In this document: positions 1 through 7,462 of the stretch, piece by piece | Layout: every line of letters starts with the position of its first letter | Position numbering within the stretch: position 1 is the stretch's first letter | Source: JBBECF01 sp040881945 | GTDB taxonomy: Bacteria > Pseudomonadota > Alphaproteobacteria > Dongiales > Dongiaceae | DNA length: 64,000 bases | Reading direction: 5' to 3' | Assembly: GCA_040881945.1 (NCBI GenBank) | Contig: JBBECF010000130.1 | Coordinates: 26,376 to 90,375, forward strand | The notes under the pieces: model-generated | Told to the model about the DNA's origin: nothing | What the model saw: the letters and a program-made list of their open reading frames with translations, nothing else | The model's database searches: none | Position numbers and translations under genes: made by a program

Positions 1-80
1 CGGGCACCGCGCCCTGCGGGTCCGCACCTCTCTCCCACGGGAGTTTCCCGCCGGACATGGGGTTCATCGCTCGGTTTTGC

Positions 81-124
81 CCTCTCGCCGGAGAGGCGGC
101 CGGGCACCGCTCTGCGGGGCCGCC
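81..124 (-). other. Two adjacent stem-loops downstream of the first ABC operon
   Basis: Seen directly: CCTCTC-GCCG-GAGAGG at 81-96 (6-bp stem, 4-nt loop) overlaps an inverted repeat with arms GGCGGCC at 95-101 and GGCCGCC at 118-124. They lie just after the minus-strand stop at 132, so they would fall in the 3' end of the ABC operon transcript. No U-tract follows on the minus strand. A canonical intrinsic terminator is therefore not supported; a 3' stabilising structure or a Rho-dependent end is possible. Confidence 0.3.
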
Positions 125-131
125 CGCGACC

Positions 132-2204
132 CTACTCCGCCGCGCTGCTCACCACCGGCTCGACGCGGCGCAGCTCTTCGAGCGGGATGTGGCAGGCGAT
201 GCGATGCCCGGTGTCGGTGCGGTGCTCGAGCGGCGGCGTGGTGTCGCAGATCGGGCCGACTTTGCGCGGGCAGCGGGTGGTGAACGGACACCCCTTGGGG
301 ACGTTGGTCGCGCTCGGCAGCGCGCCTTCGAGGATGATCCGTTTCTGCTGCATGTCGGGGTCGGGGATCGGCACCGCCGACAGCAGCGCCTCGGTATAGG
401 GGTGATAGGGCGGGCGGAACACATCCTCGACCGAGCCGAACTCGACAATCTTGCCGAGATACATCACCGCGACCCGGTCGGCCAGGTAACGCACCACCGA
501 CAGATCGTGCGAGATGAACACCAGCGTGGCATCGCGCGACGCCTGGATCTCGATCAGCAGATTGATGATCGCCGCCTGCACCGACACGTCGAGGGCCGAC
601 ACCGGCTCGTCGGCAACCATCAGCTCGGGATCGCCGGCCAGCGCCCGGGCGATCGCCACGCGCTGCTTCTGCCCGCCGGAGAGCTGGCGCGGCTTGCGCC
701 GGACGAAGTCCGTGGGCAGCTTGACCGTCGCCATCAGCGCCCGCGCCTGGTCGCGCGCCGCGCCGGCGCCCAGACCCTTGAGCCGGCGCAGGGCGCGTTC
801 GATGGCGAAGCCGACCGAATGGCTGGGGTTGAGCGTGCTGTCGGGGTTCTGGAACACCATCTGCAGCTTGCGCTTGACCGCCGTCGGGCGCGCTTCGACC
901 GATACCCCCCCGATGTCCTCGCCCTCGAGCCGCAGCTTGCCGCCGGTCGCCAGTTCGAGCCCGGTCAGCACCTTGGCGAAGGTCGACTTGCCGCAGCCGG
1001 ATTCGCCGACGATGGCGAGCGTCATGCCGCGCCGGGCCGACATGCTGACGTCGTTCAGCGCCTTCACCTCGTAGCCGCCGCCGCGGCCGAACAGGCCCGC
1101 CGTCTGGTAATAGCTCTTGCGCAGGTTCTCGACTTCGAGCACCGGTTCGGCCTCGCGCTCGGCCGCGGCCGCTCCGCCGGCCGCCCGTGCCCGCCGGTAC
1201 GGGTCCAACTCGCGGGCGCGCACGCACTGCACGCGGTGGCGTTCGCTGCCCGGCATCAGGTCGGTCGGAATCCGCCGGGTCGTGCAGCGCGGCGGGTCGG
1301 CGTGGGGGCAGCGCGGCGAGAAAATGCAGCCCGGCGGCCGGTGCAGCGCCGGCGGCACCTGGCCGGGGATCGGCAGCAGGGGCGAGGAATGCTTGTCGCT
1401 GCCGAGCACCGGGATGCAGCCGAGCAGCCCGCGGGTGTACGGGTGCCGCGGGTCGCGGAAGACCTCGCCGATCGGCCCCTCCTCGATCAGCTCGCCGCTG
1501 TACATCACGCCGATGCGGTCGCAGATGCGCACGACCGTGCCGAGGTTGTGGCTGATGAAGACGATGGCGGAGTTGTGGCGTCGGCGCAGCTCGCGCACCA
1601 GGTCGAGCACGGCCGCCTCGACCGTCACGTCGAGACCCGTCGTCGGTTCGTCCATGACGAGCAGCGAGGGCTCCGCCATCAACGCCATGGCGATGACCAC
1701 GCGCTGCTGCTGGCCGCCGGAGAGCTGGTGCGGATAGCGCCCGAAGACGGCTTCCGGGTCCGGCAGGTTGACCTCGTCGAACACCTGCAGGGCGCGCGCC
1801 CGCGCCTGCGCGTCGGAGGCGCCCTGGTGGACGATCGGCACCTCCATGAGCTGCCGGCCCACCGGCATCACCGGGTTGAGGCTGCTCATCGGGTCCTGAT
1901 AGACCATCGCCATCCTGCCGCCGCGGATGCGGCGCAGCTCCTCGGCGGACATCTTGGCCATGTCGCGGCCCTCGAACAGGATGCGGCCGCCGGTGAGCCG
2001 GCCGGCGCCGCCGAGGTAGCGCATGATGGCGAAGGCGACCGTGGACTTGCCGCAGCCGGACTCCCCGACCAGACCGAGCGCCTCGCCGGGCGCGAGCGCG
2101 AAGCTGACGCCGGGCACGACGTTGATCTCGCCGGCGCGGGTGAAATACGAGATGCGGGCGTTGTCGAGCTCGAGGACCGGCGCGGCGGGCTTGTCGTCGG
2201 TCAA
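132..2204 (-). CDS. Fused dipeptide/oligopeptide ABC transporter ATP-binding protein (DppD-DppF fusion)
   Basis: Energises a peptide/nickel/opine-class importer from the cytoplasmic side. The 690 residues hold two complete nucleotide-binding domains in one chain. Domain 1 has Walker A GESGCGKST (about 47-55), signature LSGGQ (161-165) and Walker B ending DEPT (185-188), followed by the Cys-rich oligo_HPY tail (about 289-308). Domain 2 has a second GESGCGKST (about 400-408), LSGGQ near 509 and DEP near 532, plus its own Cys-rich tail. Single Dpp/Opp ATPases are about 320-340 residues, so this is a full-length DppD plus DppF. Its start lies 12 bp after the permease stop, and it is the last gene of a four-gene operon. 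Such fusions are known (YejF-like). The substrate is not evident from sequence. Confidence 0.93.
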   Translation of the reverse strand: MTDDKPAAPVLELDNARISYFTRAGEINVVPGVSFALAPGEALGLVGESGCGKSTVAFAIMRYLGGAGRLTGGRILFEGRDMAKMSAEELRRIRGGRMAMVYQDPMSSLNPVMPVGRQLMEVPIVHQGASDAQARARALQVFDEVNLPDPEAVFGRYPHQLSGGQQQRVVIAMALMAEPSLLVMDEPTTGLDVTVEAAVLDLVRELRRRHNSAIVFISHNLGTVVRICDRIGVMYSGELIEEGPIGEVFRDPRHPYTRGLLGCIPVLGSDKHSSPLLPIPGQVPPALHRPPGCIFSPRCPHADPPRCTTRRIPTDLMPGSERHRVQCVRARELDPYRRARAAGGAAAAEREAEPVLEVENLRKSYYQTAGLFGRGGGYEVKALNDVSMSARRGMTLAIVGESGCGKSTFAKVLTGLELATGGKLRLEGEDIGGVSVEARPTAVKRKLQMVFQNPDSTLNPSHSVGFAIERALRRLKGLGAGAARDQARALMATVKLPTDFVRRKPRQLSGGQKQRVAIARALAGDPELMVADEPVSALDVSVQAAIINLLIEIQASRDATLVFISHDLSVVRYLADRVAVMYLGKIVEFGSVEDVFRPPYHPYTEALLSAVPIPDPDMQQKRIILEGALPSATNVPKGCPFTTRCPRKVGPICDTTPPLEHRTDTGHRIACHIPLEELRRVEPVVSSAAE

Positions 2205-2216
2205 GGCCCGGTCCCC

Positions 2217-3107
2217 TCAGTCGCGCAAGGAGATTTCGCGCAGGCCGTCGGCGAGCAGGTTGAACCCGACGACGAGCGACGAGATCGCGGCGCACGGGAT
2301 CAGCGACATGTGCGGCCAAGTGGACATCATCGAATAGGTGTCCTTGACCATGCCGCCCCAGTCCGGGTCGGGCGGCGGCAGGCCGAGGCCGAGGAAGCCG
2401 AGCACGCCGATGGCGATCGTCGTGTAGCCCATGCGCAGGCAGGCATCGACGATCAACGGCCCGCGCGCGTTCGGCAACAGTTCGACCAGCATGATGTACC
2501 AGCTCGACTCGCCGCGCATCTTGGCGGCGGCGACGTAGTCGCGCTCGCGCAGCTCCAGCGTCAGGCCGCGGACGATGCGGGTGATCTGCGGCGCCGCCGT
2601 AAACGTCACGGCGACGATGATGTTGAAGGCCGAGGCGCCGAAGTTCGCGATGATGATCATGTAGAGGATGATCACCGGAAAGGAGAGGATGACGTCGGAG
2701 ACGCGCATCACCACACCGTCGACCCAGCCGCGGTAATAGCCGGCGAACAACCCCATCAGGCAGCCCACCACATAAGCGGAGACGACGGCGATCGGGGCGA
2801 CGGTCAGCACCGTGCGCGACCCCCAAATCAGGCGCGACAGCAGATCCCGCCCCTGGTTGTCGGTGCCGAGCCAGAACGCCGCCGAGGGCGTGGGGTCGGC
2901 CAGCGCCTCGTAATTATTGGCGTTCGGATCGTAGGGCGCCAGCCACGGCGCGAAGATCGCCGTCAGCACCCAGAACAGCACCAGCCCGGCGCCGACCATG
3001 CCGATCGGCGATTCGCGCAGCAGTGCGATCCGGCGCAACCACGTGGATAGCACCGGCGCAGCCCGCGTCCGCTTGTCGCCCAAGGATATCTCGGCCGCCA
3101 TCCTCAC
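2217..3107 (-). CDS. Peptide ABC transporter permease, DppC family
   Basis: Inner-membrane permease of about 296 residues. It has an N-terminal cytoplasmic segment, one early membrane helix, the GTDNQGRDLLSRLIWGSR motif typical of DppC/OppC, and a C-terminal EAA-like coupling region around GFLGLGLPPPDPDWG. It pairs with the DppB-type permease encoded upstream and the fused ATPase downstream. The start is either GTG at 3107, 4 bp after the previous stop, or ATG at 3101; both follow a GAGG-like ribosome site. Family assignment is firm and the substrate is unknown. Confidence 0.92.
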   Translation of the reverse strand: MRMAAEISLGDKRTRAAPVLSTWLRRIALLRESPIGMVGAGLVLFWVLTAIFAPWLAPYDPNANNYEALADPTPSAAFWLGTDNQGRDLLSRLIWGSRTVLTVAPIAVVSAYVVGCLMGLFAGYYRGWVDGVVMRVSDVILSFPVIILYMIIIANFGASAFNIIVAVTFTAAPQITRIVRGLTLELRERDYVAAAKMRGESSWYIMLVELLPNARGPLIVDACLRMGYTTIAIGVLGFLGLGLPPPDPDWGGMVKDTYSMMSTWPHMSLIPCAAISSLVVGFNLLADGLREISLRD

Positions 3108-3111
3108 CGCC

Positions 3112-4053
3112 TCACGTGAACCGGATGCGCGGATTGAGCAGCATATAGCCGAAGTCCCCGACGATCTGCGTCACCACCGCGATGAGCACCGCGCATAGGG
3201 CGCCTGCCTCGATGATCGCGACGTCCTGGGCCAGCGCCCCCTCCAGCATCATGCGGCCGAATCCGGGAAAGCCGAACACCGCCTCGACCACGACCACCCC
3301 GGTCACCAGATAGTTGATCTGCAGCAGAATGACCGTGAACGGCGCGATCATGGCGTTGCGCAGCGCGTGCCGCAGGATCACGTCGCGGAACGACAGGCCC
3401 TTGAGCACGGCGGTGCGGATGTAGGCGCTGGTCATTACCTCGACCATCGAGGCGCGCACCATGCGCACGACGTAGCCGAGGTCGTAGAGGACCATGACCG
3501 CCACCGGCAGGACGAGCTGCGAGGCGATCGACCATCCCGCCCCGGTGTCGAGCGTCGAGGTCCCGGGCAGAACGCCCAGCCAGATTACCAGGATGCTGGC
3601 GAGGAACACGCCGGACGCGAATTCCGGGATCGACGTCGTGACGATGCTGGCGACCGAGATGGTGCGGTCGAGACGCGACGCCTCGCGCATCCCGGCGGTG
3701 ACGCCGAGCACGACCGAGGTCGGGACAATGATCGCGAAGGCGATCGCCGCCAGCAGGCTGGTGTTCGCCAGCCGGTCCCAGATGATGTCGTTCACCGGGC
3801 GCTTGAACAGGGTCGAAATGCCGAGGTCGCCGCGGAGCAGGTTGCCGACCCATTCGACGTAGCGGACGACGACCGGCCGGTTGAGGCCGAGCTGCTCGGT
3901 CCGCAGGTCAACCTGGAGCTGGGTAGCGAAGGGGCCGAGCACCTTGCGCGCGGCATCGCCCGGCGTGAACTCGCTGATCACGAAGATCAGGAACGAAACC
4001 GCCAGCATGGTGAGCAGGAGATAGGCGAGCCGCTTGGCGAAGAATCGGACCAT
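3112..4053 (-). CDS. Peptide ABC transporter permease, DppB family
   Basis: The 313-residue polytopic membrane protein begins with the usual DppB pattern: a hydrophobic first helix, then a periplasmic segment carrying LGLNRPVVVRYVEWVGNLLRGDLG. The coupling region near residues 205-230 is also present. It forms the translocation pore with the DppC-type protein encoded 4 bp downstream. ATG start at 4053. The gene is separated from the binding-protein gene by about 100 bp that contain two strong stem-loops, a usual arrangement that lets the binding protein be made in excess of the membrane parts. Confidence 0.92.
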   Translation of the reverse strand: MVRFFAKRLAYLLLTMLAVSFLIFVISEFTPGDAARKVLGPFATQLQVDLRTEQLGLNRPVVVRYVEWVGNLLRGDLGISTLFKRPVNDIIWDRLANTSLLAAIAFAIIVPTSVVLGVTAGMREASRLDRTISVASIVTTSIPEFASGVFLASILVIWLGVLPGTSTLDTGAGWSIASQLVLPVAVMVLYDLGYVVRMVRASMVEVMTSAYIRTAVLKGLSFRDVILRHALRNAMIAPFTVILLQINYLVTGVVVVEAVFGFPGFGRMMLEGALAQDVAIIEAGALCAVLIAVVTQIVGDFGYMLLNPRIRFT

Positions 4054-4091
4054 GCCGGCCTAGGCTCCTCCCGAGGGTCGAGCGGACGCGA

Positions 4092-4109
4092 ACGCGCCCT
4101 TGGGCGCGT
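4092..4109 (-). other. Stem-loop between binding-protein and permease genes
   Basis: ACGCGCCC-TTGGGCGCGT is a perfect 8-bp inverted repeat around a 2-nt centre (effectively about 7 bp with a 4-nt loop). It lies 43 bp past the binding-protein stop on the minus strand and 38 bp before the DppB start. No T-tract follows. It probably acts with the larger hairpin at 4113-4139 as an intercistronic RNA-stability or attenuation element (inference). Confidence 0.45.
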
Positions 4110-4112
4110 AGG

Positions 4113-4139
4113 GGGGCGGGCCCCGTCGCGGCCCGCCCC
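4113..4139 (-). other. Strong GC stem-loop after the binding-protein gene
   Basis: Arms GGGGCGGGCC (4113-4122) and GGCCCGCCCC (4130-4139) are perfect 10-bp complements around a 7-nt loop. The hairpin lies 13 bp downstream of the substrate-binding-protein stop within the operon. Hairpins here commonly protect the binding-protein mRNA and lower read-through to the permease genes. That role is inferred; the structure itself is plain in the sequence. Confidence 0.5.
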
Positions 4140-4152
4140 GTCGATGGCCTTC

Positions 4153-5793
4153 CTAGGCTTCCAGCGACCAGTCCTCGGCGAAGAAGTAGTTGGTCGGATG
4201 CATCACGTAGCCCTGCAGGCGCTTGTCCATGGCCGTGAACACCGCGCGCCACAGCGGCAGGCAGATCGGGCCCTCCTCCAGCATCAACGTCTCGATTTCG
4301 ACCATGACCTCGCGCCGCTTCTCGACGTCGAGGGTGCCCTCGGCCTTGGCCAGAAGCGAGTCGAACTTGGCGTTCGACCAATGGCTCTCGTTCCACGGCA
4401 CGCCGGTCCGGTAGGCCAGGCCGAGCACCATGACGCCGAGCGGCCGGTGCGTCCAGGCGGTGAAGGCGAACGGGTTGGTCGGCGCGTTCCAGATGTCCCA
4501 ATACTGCGCCGACGGCAGCACGTTGATCTTGATGTTGGCGCCGATCTCCTTCCACATCTGGACCATCGCCTGCACCGAGATCAACTCCCAGTCGGGGTCC
4601 TTCTTGCACACGATCTCGGCCTCGATGCCGTTCGGATAACCGGCTTCGGCCAGCAGCTTCTTCGCCGCCGCGATGTCCTGCTTCATGAACGGCAGCTTGG
4701 CGTACTCCGGGTGCACCGGCGCCACATGGTGGTGCTCGCCCGGCGCGCCGAGCCCGAGATGGGCGATCTGCACCAGCTTCTCGGTGTCGAGCGCCAGGCG
4801 CATCGCCTTGCGCACGCGCGGATCCTTCCACTGCTCGTGGATCTCCTGCATCCGGGCGACGCCCGTCTGCCCCGTGCTGATCTGGTGGACCTGCACGTGC
4901 TCCATCTTCTGCAGCGCGGCGTATTGGGTGGTCGAGGCCTCGTACAGGCCGTGCACCTGCTTGGATGCGAGCGCCCCGAGCGCGGCGGCGGCATCGTCGC
5001 CGTGGTCGATGAACTCCAGCCGGTCGAGGATCGCCGGCTTGCCCCAATAGCCGTCGCGCCGCTCGAACACCGCCTTCTTGCCGACCTCGTACTCGACCAT
5101 CGTGAAGGCGCCGGTGCCCTTGGCACCGAGGCCGAACACGCCGTTGTCGCTGGGATGCAGGATCAGCGCCGGGTAGTGGAACAGGTGCTCGGGAACGGCG
5201 AGCTGCGGCGCCCTGGCATTTAGCCGGATCTGGTAGTCGCTGACCTTCTCGATGGCGTTGGCGTCCCAGATGGCGGTGCCGTCGTCGTTCATCATGTAGC
5301 CCTTCATCAGGCCGAGGATGGACGAGCCGACAGCGGGATCGAGCCAGCGCTTCATGTTCCAGATCGCATGATCGGCGACCAGATCCTCGCCATCCGACCA
5401 CTTGACGCCCTTGCGCAAATTCAGGGTCCAGGTCTTCAGGTCGTCGCTCGCCTCCCACTTCTCCACCAGCCACGGGCGCGTGACGTTGTCGATGCCGGTC
5501 CGCGTCAGGTAGTCGCAGGCCTGGCGCGTCGAGTTCGAGTCATAGACCCAGGAATAGGTATGCGGGTTGTCAAGGGCGGGGACCCGGATCGAGATGCGGA
5601 CGGTCCCGCCCGCCGTCGCCGCGCGCGCCGGCTTGGCCAGCGGCGTCAGCCCGGCGATCGCATAGGCGGCCGTGGCGGACAAGCCGAGCAGGGCCGCGAT
5701 GCGCAGAAATTCGCGTCGTTCCAACTTGCCGGTCTCCATCTCCTCGACCAGCTTAGGCAGGTACGAATGAATCTTCTTCAAGTCTTCAGCCAT
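4153..5793 (-). CDS. Periplasmic peptide-type solute-binding protein (SBP family 5), Tat-exported
   Basis: Captures the substrate of the importer encoded downstream. The start is ATG 5793, 5 nt after a GGGAGG ribosome site, giving 546 residues. The N-terminus is unusual for a secretion signal: about 28 charged residues precede the twin-arginine motif ERREFLR, a hydrophobic stretch and a PARA cleavage region. This long n-region with Tat motif is common in alphaproteobacterial family-5 binding proteins. The rest follows the SBP_bac_5 pattern (LRKGVKWSDGEDL near 110, LRLALDTEKLV mid-protein, YPNGIEAEIV further on). The open frame continues upstream of 5793, but that part overlaps the divergent NUDIX gene and is not coding. 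Confidence 0.93.
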   Translation of the reverse strand: MAEDLKKIHSYLPKLVEEMETGKLERREFLRIAALLGLSATAAYAIAGLTPLAKPARAATAGGTVRISIRVPALDNPHTYSWVYDSNSTRQACDYLTRTGIDNVTRPWLVEKWEASDDLKTWTLNLRKGVKWSDGEDLVADHAIWNMKRWLDPAVGSSILGLMKGYMMNDDGTAIWDANAIEKVSDYQIRLNARAPQLAVPEHLFHYPALILHPSDNGVFGLGAKGTGAFTMVEYEVGKKAVFERRDGYWGKPAILDRLEFIDHGDDAAAALGALASKQVHGLYEASTTQYAALQKMEHVQVHQISTGQTGVARMQEIHEQWKDPRVRKAMRLALDTEKLVQIAHLGLGAPGEHHHVAPVHPEYAKLPFMKQDIAAAKKLLAEAGYPNGIEAEIVCKKDPDWELISVQAMVQMWKEIGANIKINVLPSAQYWDIWNAPTNPFAFTAWTHRPLGVMVLGLAYRTGVPWNESHWSNAKFDSLLAKAEGTLDVEKRREVMVEIETLMLEEGPICLPLWRAVFTAMDKRLQGYVMHPTNYFFAEDWSLEA

Positions 5794-6144
5794 GGATTGC
5801 CTCCCGTCCTGTACAGTTTTTAGCGCGCGGACGCGCGATCCCCAATATCGATGCCCGCGCCCGGTTTTCACCTTCGCGGCGGCCAGCCGCGACTGCCGTT
5901 TCCGGCCATAGAAAAGCACCCCTGACCGAGGTTGTCCAAGGCTTTCCGCGCCAGCGCTCACGCCCGGCGTGCGGCGGTCGCCGCGGCGCCAGTCGCCTCC
6001 GCAGCGGCCATTCTTATGGTCGGCGCAGGGGCGCAAAGTCATCGACGCGCCGACGCCGCACGCGGCCCTTGGCGCGGCGCGGCCGCGTGGGTTAGGGTGC
6101 CGGCCGCGGCGGCCCGTTTCAGGAATTACCCGAGTGTCGAAGCC
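5794..6144. promoter_or_regulatory. Divergent intergenic region between the ABC operon and the NUDIX gene
   Basis: 351 bp without a convincing gene. It must carry promoters for both the minus-strand importer operon and the plus-strand hydrolase. A small hairpin CGCGGC-GGCCA-GCCGCG sits at 5875-5891. No clear sigma-70 pair, operator or riboswitch was recognised on either strand. Confidence 0.4.
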
Positions 6145-6756
6145 ATGACGGAAGACGACGTCGAAATCATAGAGAAAAGAACACTCTATCAGGGTTACTT
6201 CAGAATCGACTCGTACCGCCTTCGGCACCGCCTGCACGCCGGCGGCTGGAGCGACGCGATGGACCGCGAGATGTTCGAGCGCGGCCACGTCGCCGCCGTC
6301 CTGCCCTATGACCCGGTCGCCGATACGGTCGTGCTGCTCGAACAGTTCCGCGTCGGCGCCTATGTGACGGGCTTCCCCTCCTGGCAGATAGAGATCGTCG
6401 CCGGGATCATCGAAGCGGGCGAAACGGTGGAGGCGGTCGCGCGCCGCGAGTCGGCCGAAGAGGCGGGCTGCGAGATTCTCGAGCTGGCGCCGATCTGCCG
6501 CTATCTCGTCAGCCCCGGTGGCGCCACGGAGACGGTGATGCTGTACTGCGGCCGGGTGGACAGCCGCGGCCTCGGCGGCATCCACGGCTTGAAGCACGAA
6601 CACGAGGATATCCGCGTCGATGTGGTGCCCTATGAGCAGGCACGCGCCTGGCTCGACCAGGGCCGCATCGGCAACGCGCTGACGCTGATCGCCCTGCAGT
6701 GGCTCGCCCTGCATCGCGACGAATTGCGCGGGCGCTGGCGGTCGGCGGACCGCTAA
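6145..6756 (+). CDS. nudF: NUDIX hydrolase, ADP-ribose pyrophosphatase type
   Basis: Hydrolyses ADP-ribose or related ADP-sugars to AMP plus sugar phosphate in the cytosol. The 203-residue product contains a complete Nudix box (G-x5-E-x7-RE-x2-EE-x-G): glycine of GIIEAGE, then ARRESAEEAGCE. The upstream FPSWQIEIVAGIIEAGE and downstream SPGGATETVMLYCGRVD segments match the NudF/TrgB subgroup rather than MutT. The ATG at 6145 was chosen because homology begins right after it. The gene stands alone, divergent from the importer operon and convergent with the toxin gene. Confidence 0.9.
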   Translation: MTEDDVEIIEKRTLYQGYFRIDSYRLRHRLHAGGWSDAMDREMFERGHVAAVLPYDPVADTVVLLEQFRVGAYVTGFPSWQIEIVAGIIEAGETVEAVARRESAEEAGCEILELAPICRYLVSPGGATETVMLYCGRVDSRGLGGIHGLKHEHEDIRVDVVPYEQARAWLDQGRIGNALTLIALQWLALHRDELRGRWRSADR

Positions 6757-6810
6757 TGCGGGCACTCCCACGCCTAAACGCGTTCCCAACGGTCTTCGCT
6801 GAAGCGTGCC

Positions 6811-7131
6811 CTATAGCTCGCGCATCCACGCCGGAATATCGCGCGCGCCGTGCAAAATACGCCACACATCGATGTGATCGTCATGCTCGACGAAGAAGAC
6901 CAAATATGGGTAGCGCTTCAGCGGCCAGTATCTTAGGCCCGGCAGATCCAGCTCATGCGCGTAGCGGGAAGATCCGGTCGCCGGATGGCGAGCAATGTGC
7001 CGGAAAGCTTGCTCCAAGGCGTCGATAAAACCGAGCGCGGCGTTCTCGCCGGTCTCGCTCAGGTAGTAATCGACGGCCTCATCGATGTCTTGCTTTGTCC
7101 GTTCGCGCGGTATGATCCGCTTGGGCCTCAC
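6811..7131 (-). CDS. parE: ParE/RelE-family toxin
   Basis: Small basic toxin of 106 residues. Visible family features are the N-terminal helical pair (DIDEAVDYYLSETGENAAL), the ARHPATGSSR turn, and the C-terminal strand block LPGLRYWPLKRYPYLVFFVEH followed by DVWRILHGARDIPAW. This ending is typical of ParE-type gyrase-targeting toxins. The start codon is GTG at 7131, overlapping the antitoxin TGA by 4 bp (GTGA), so translation is probably coupled. ParE and RelE share this fold, so the target (gyrase or ribosome) is inferred from the ParD-type partner. Confidence 0.88.
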   Translation of the reverse strand: MRPKRIIPRERTKQDIDEAVDYYLSETGENAALGFIDALEQAFRHIARHPATGSSRYAHELDLPGLRYWPLKRYPYLVFFVEHDDHIDVWRILHGARDIPAWMREL

Positions 7132-7367
7132 GCGCTGGTACGTCGGCGTACCCGTTGGCGCAGGCTGTCAAAGAAAGCCTTGTCCTCGGGCGACGCCGGA
7201 GCGGACACCGCTCCTTCGAGCAACAAGTCACGCAGACGCTGACGATCCTGTTCCTTGCGGATCAGCTCGCGCACATATTCGCTGCCGGTGCCATAGCCGC
7301 GCGAAGCGACCTGCTCATCGACGAAGGACTTGAGTGCGTCCGGCAAGGAGATGTTCATCGTGCTCAT
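7128..7367 (-). CDS. parD: ParD-type ribbon-helix-helix antitoxin
   Basis: The 79-residue antitoxin starts MSTMNISLPDALKSFVDEQV, the standard ParD beta-strand and first helix, followed by GYGTGSEYVRELIRKEQDR. The N-terminal ribbon-helix-helix part binds DNA and the C-terminal part wraps the toxin. Start ATG 7367 matches the family; an upstream in-frame extension is open but covers the promoter. The gene precedes and overlaps the toxin by 4 bp. Autoregulation is expected: direct repeats lie over its promoter at 7386-7402. The predicted transcription start falls on or near the ATG, so the mRNA may be leaderless. Confidence 0.88.
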   Translation of the reverse strand: MSTMNISLPDALKSFVDEQVASRGYGTGSEYVRELIRKEQDRQRLRDLLLEGAVSAPASPEDKAFFDSLRQRVRRRTSA

Positions 7368-7373
7368 GGCGGG

Positions 7374-7402
7374 ACCATAGACGAATTGGCAAAATTTGGC
7401 AA
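7374..7402 (-). promoter_or_regulatory. parDE promoter with direct-repeat operator
   Basis: On the minus strand, -35 TTGCCA (7402-7397), a 17-bp spacer and -10 TATGGT (7379-7374) make a good sigma-70-like promoter. On the plus strand TTGGCAA occurs twice, at 7386-7392 and 7396-7402, exactly 10 bp apart. That is one helical turn, as expected for side-by-side ribbon-helix-helix dimers. The repeats cover the -35 and spacer, so bound ParD would block polymerase. The transcription start would be about 7367, the antitoxin ATG. Confidence 0.6.
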
Positions 7403-7462
7403 GATCGCGGGTCGGGGTGAGGGCCGAATGGGTCACTGCGCCGACAACCGTGGACGCTCGGC

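Noticed and set aside
57..3050. 997-codon open frame on the plus strand
   Set aside because: It is antisense to three clear ABC transporter genes. The residues are the Arg/Ala/His-rich pattern of frames opposite high-GC genes, and no family is visible.
5794..6789. N-terminal extension of the Tat receptor gene to 878 codons
   Set aside because: The extension runs through the divergent NUDIX gene and has no ribosome site; the ATG at 5793 has a good one and begins the family-like N-terminus.
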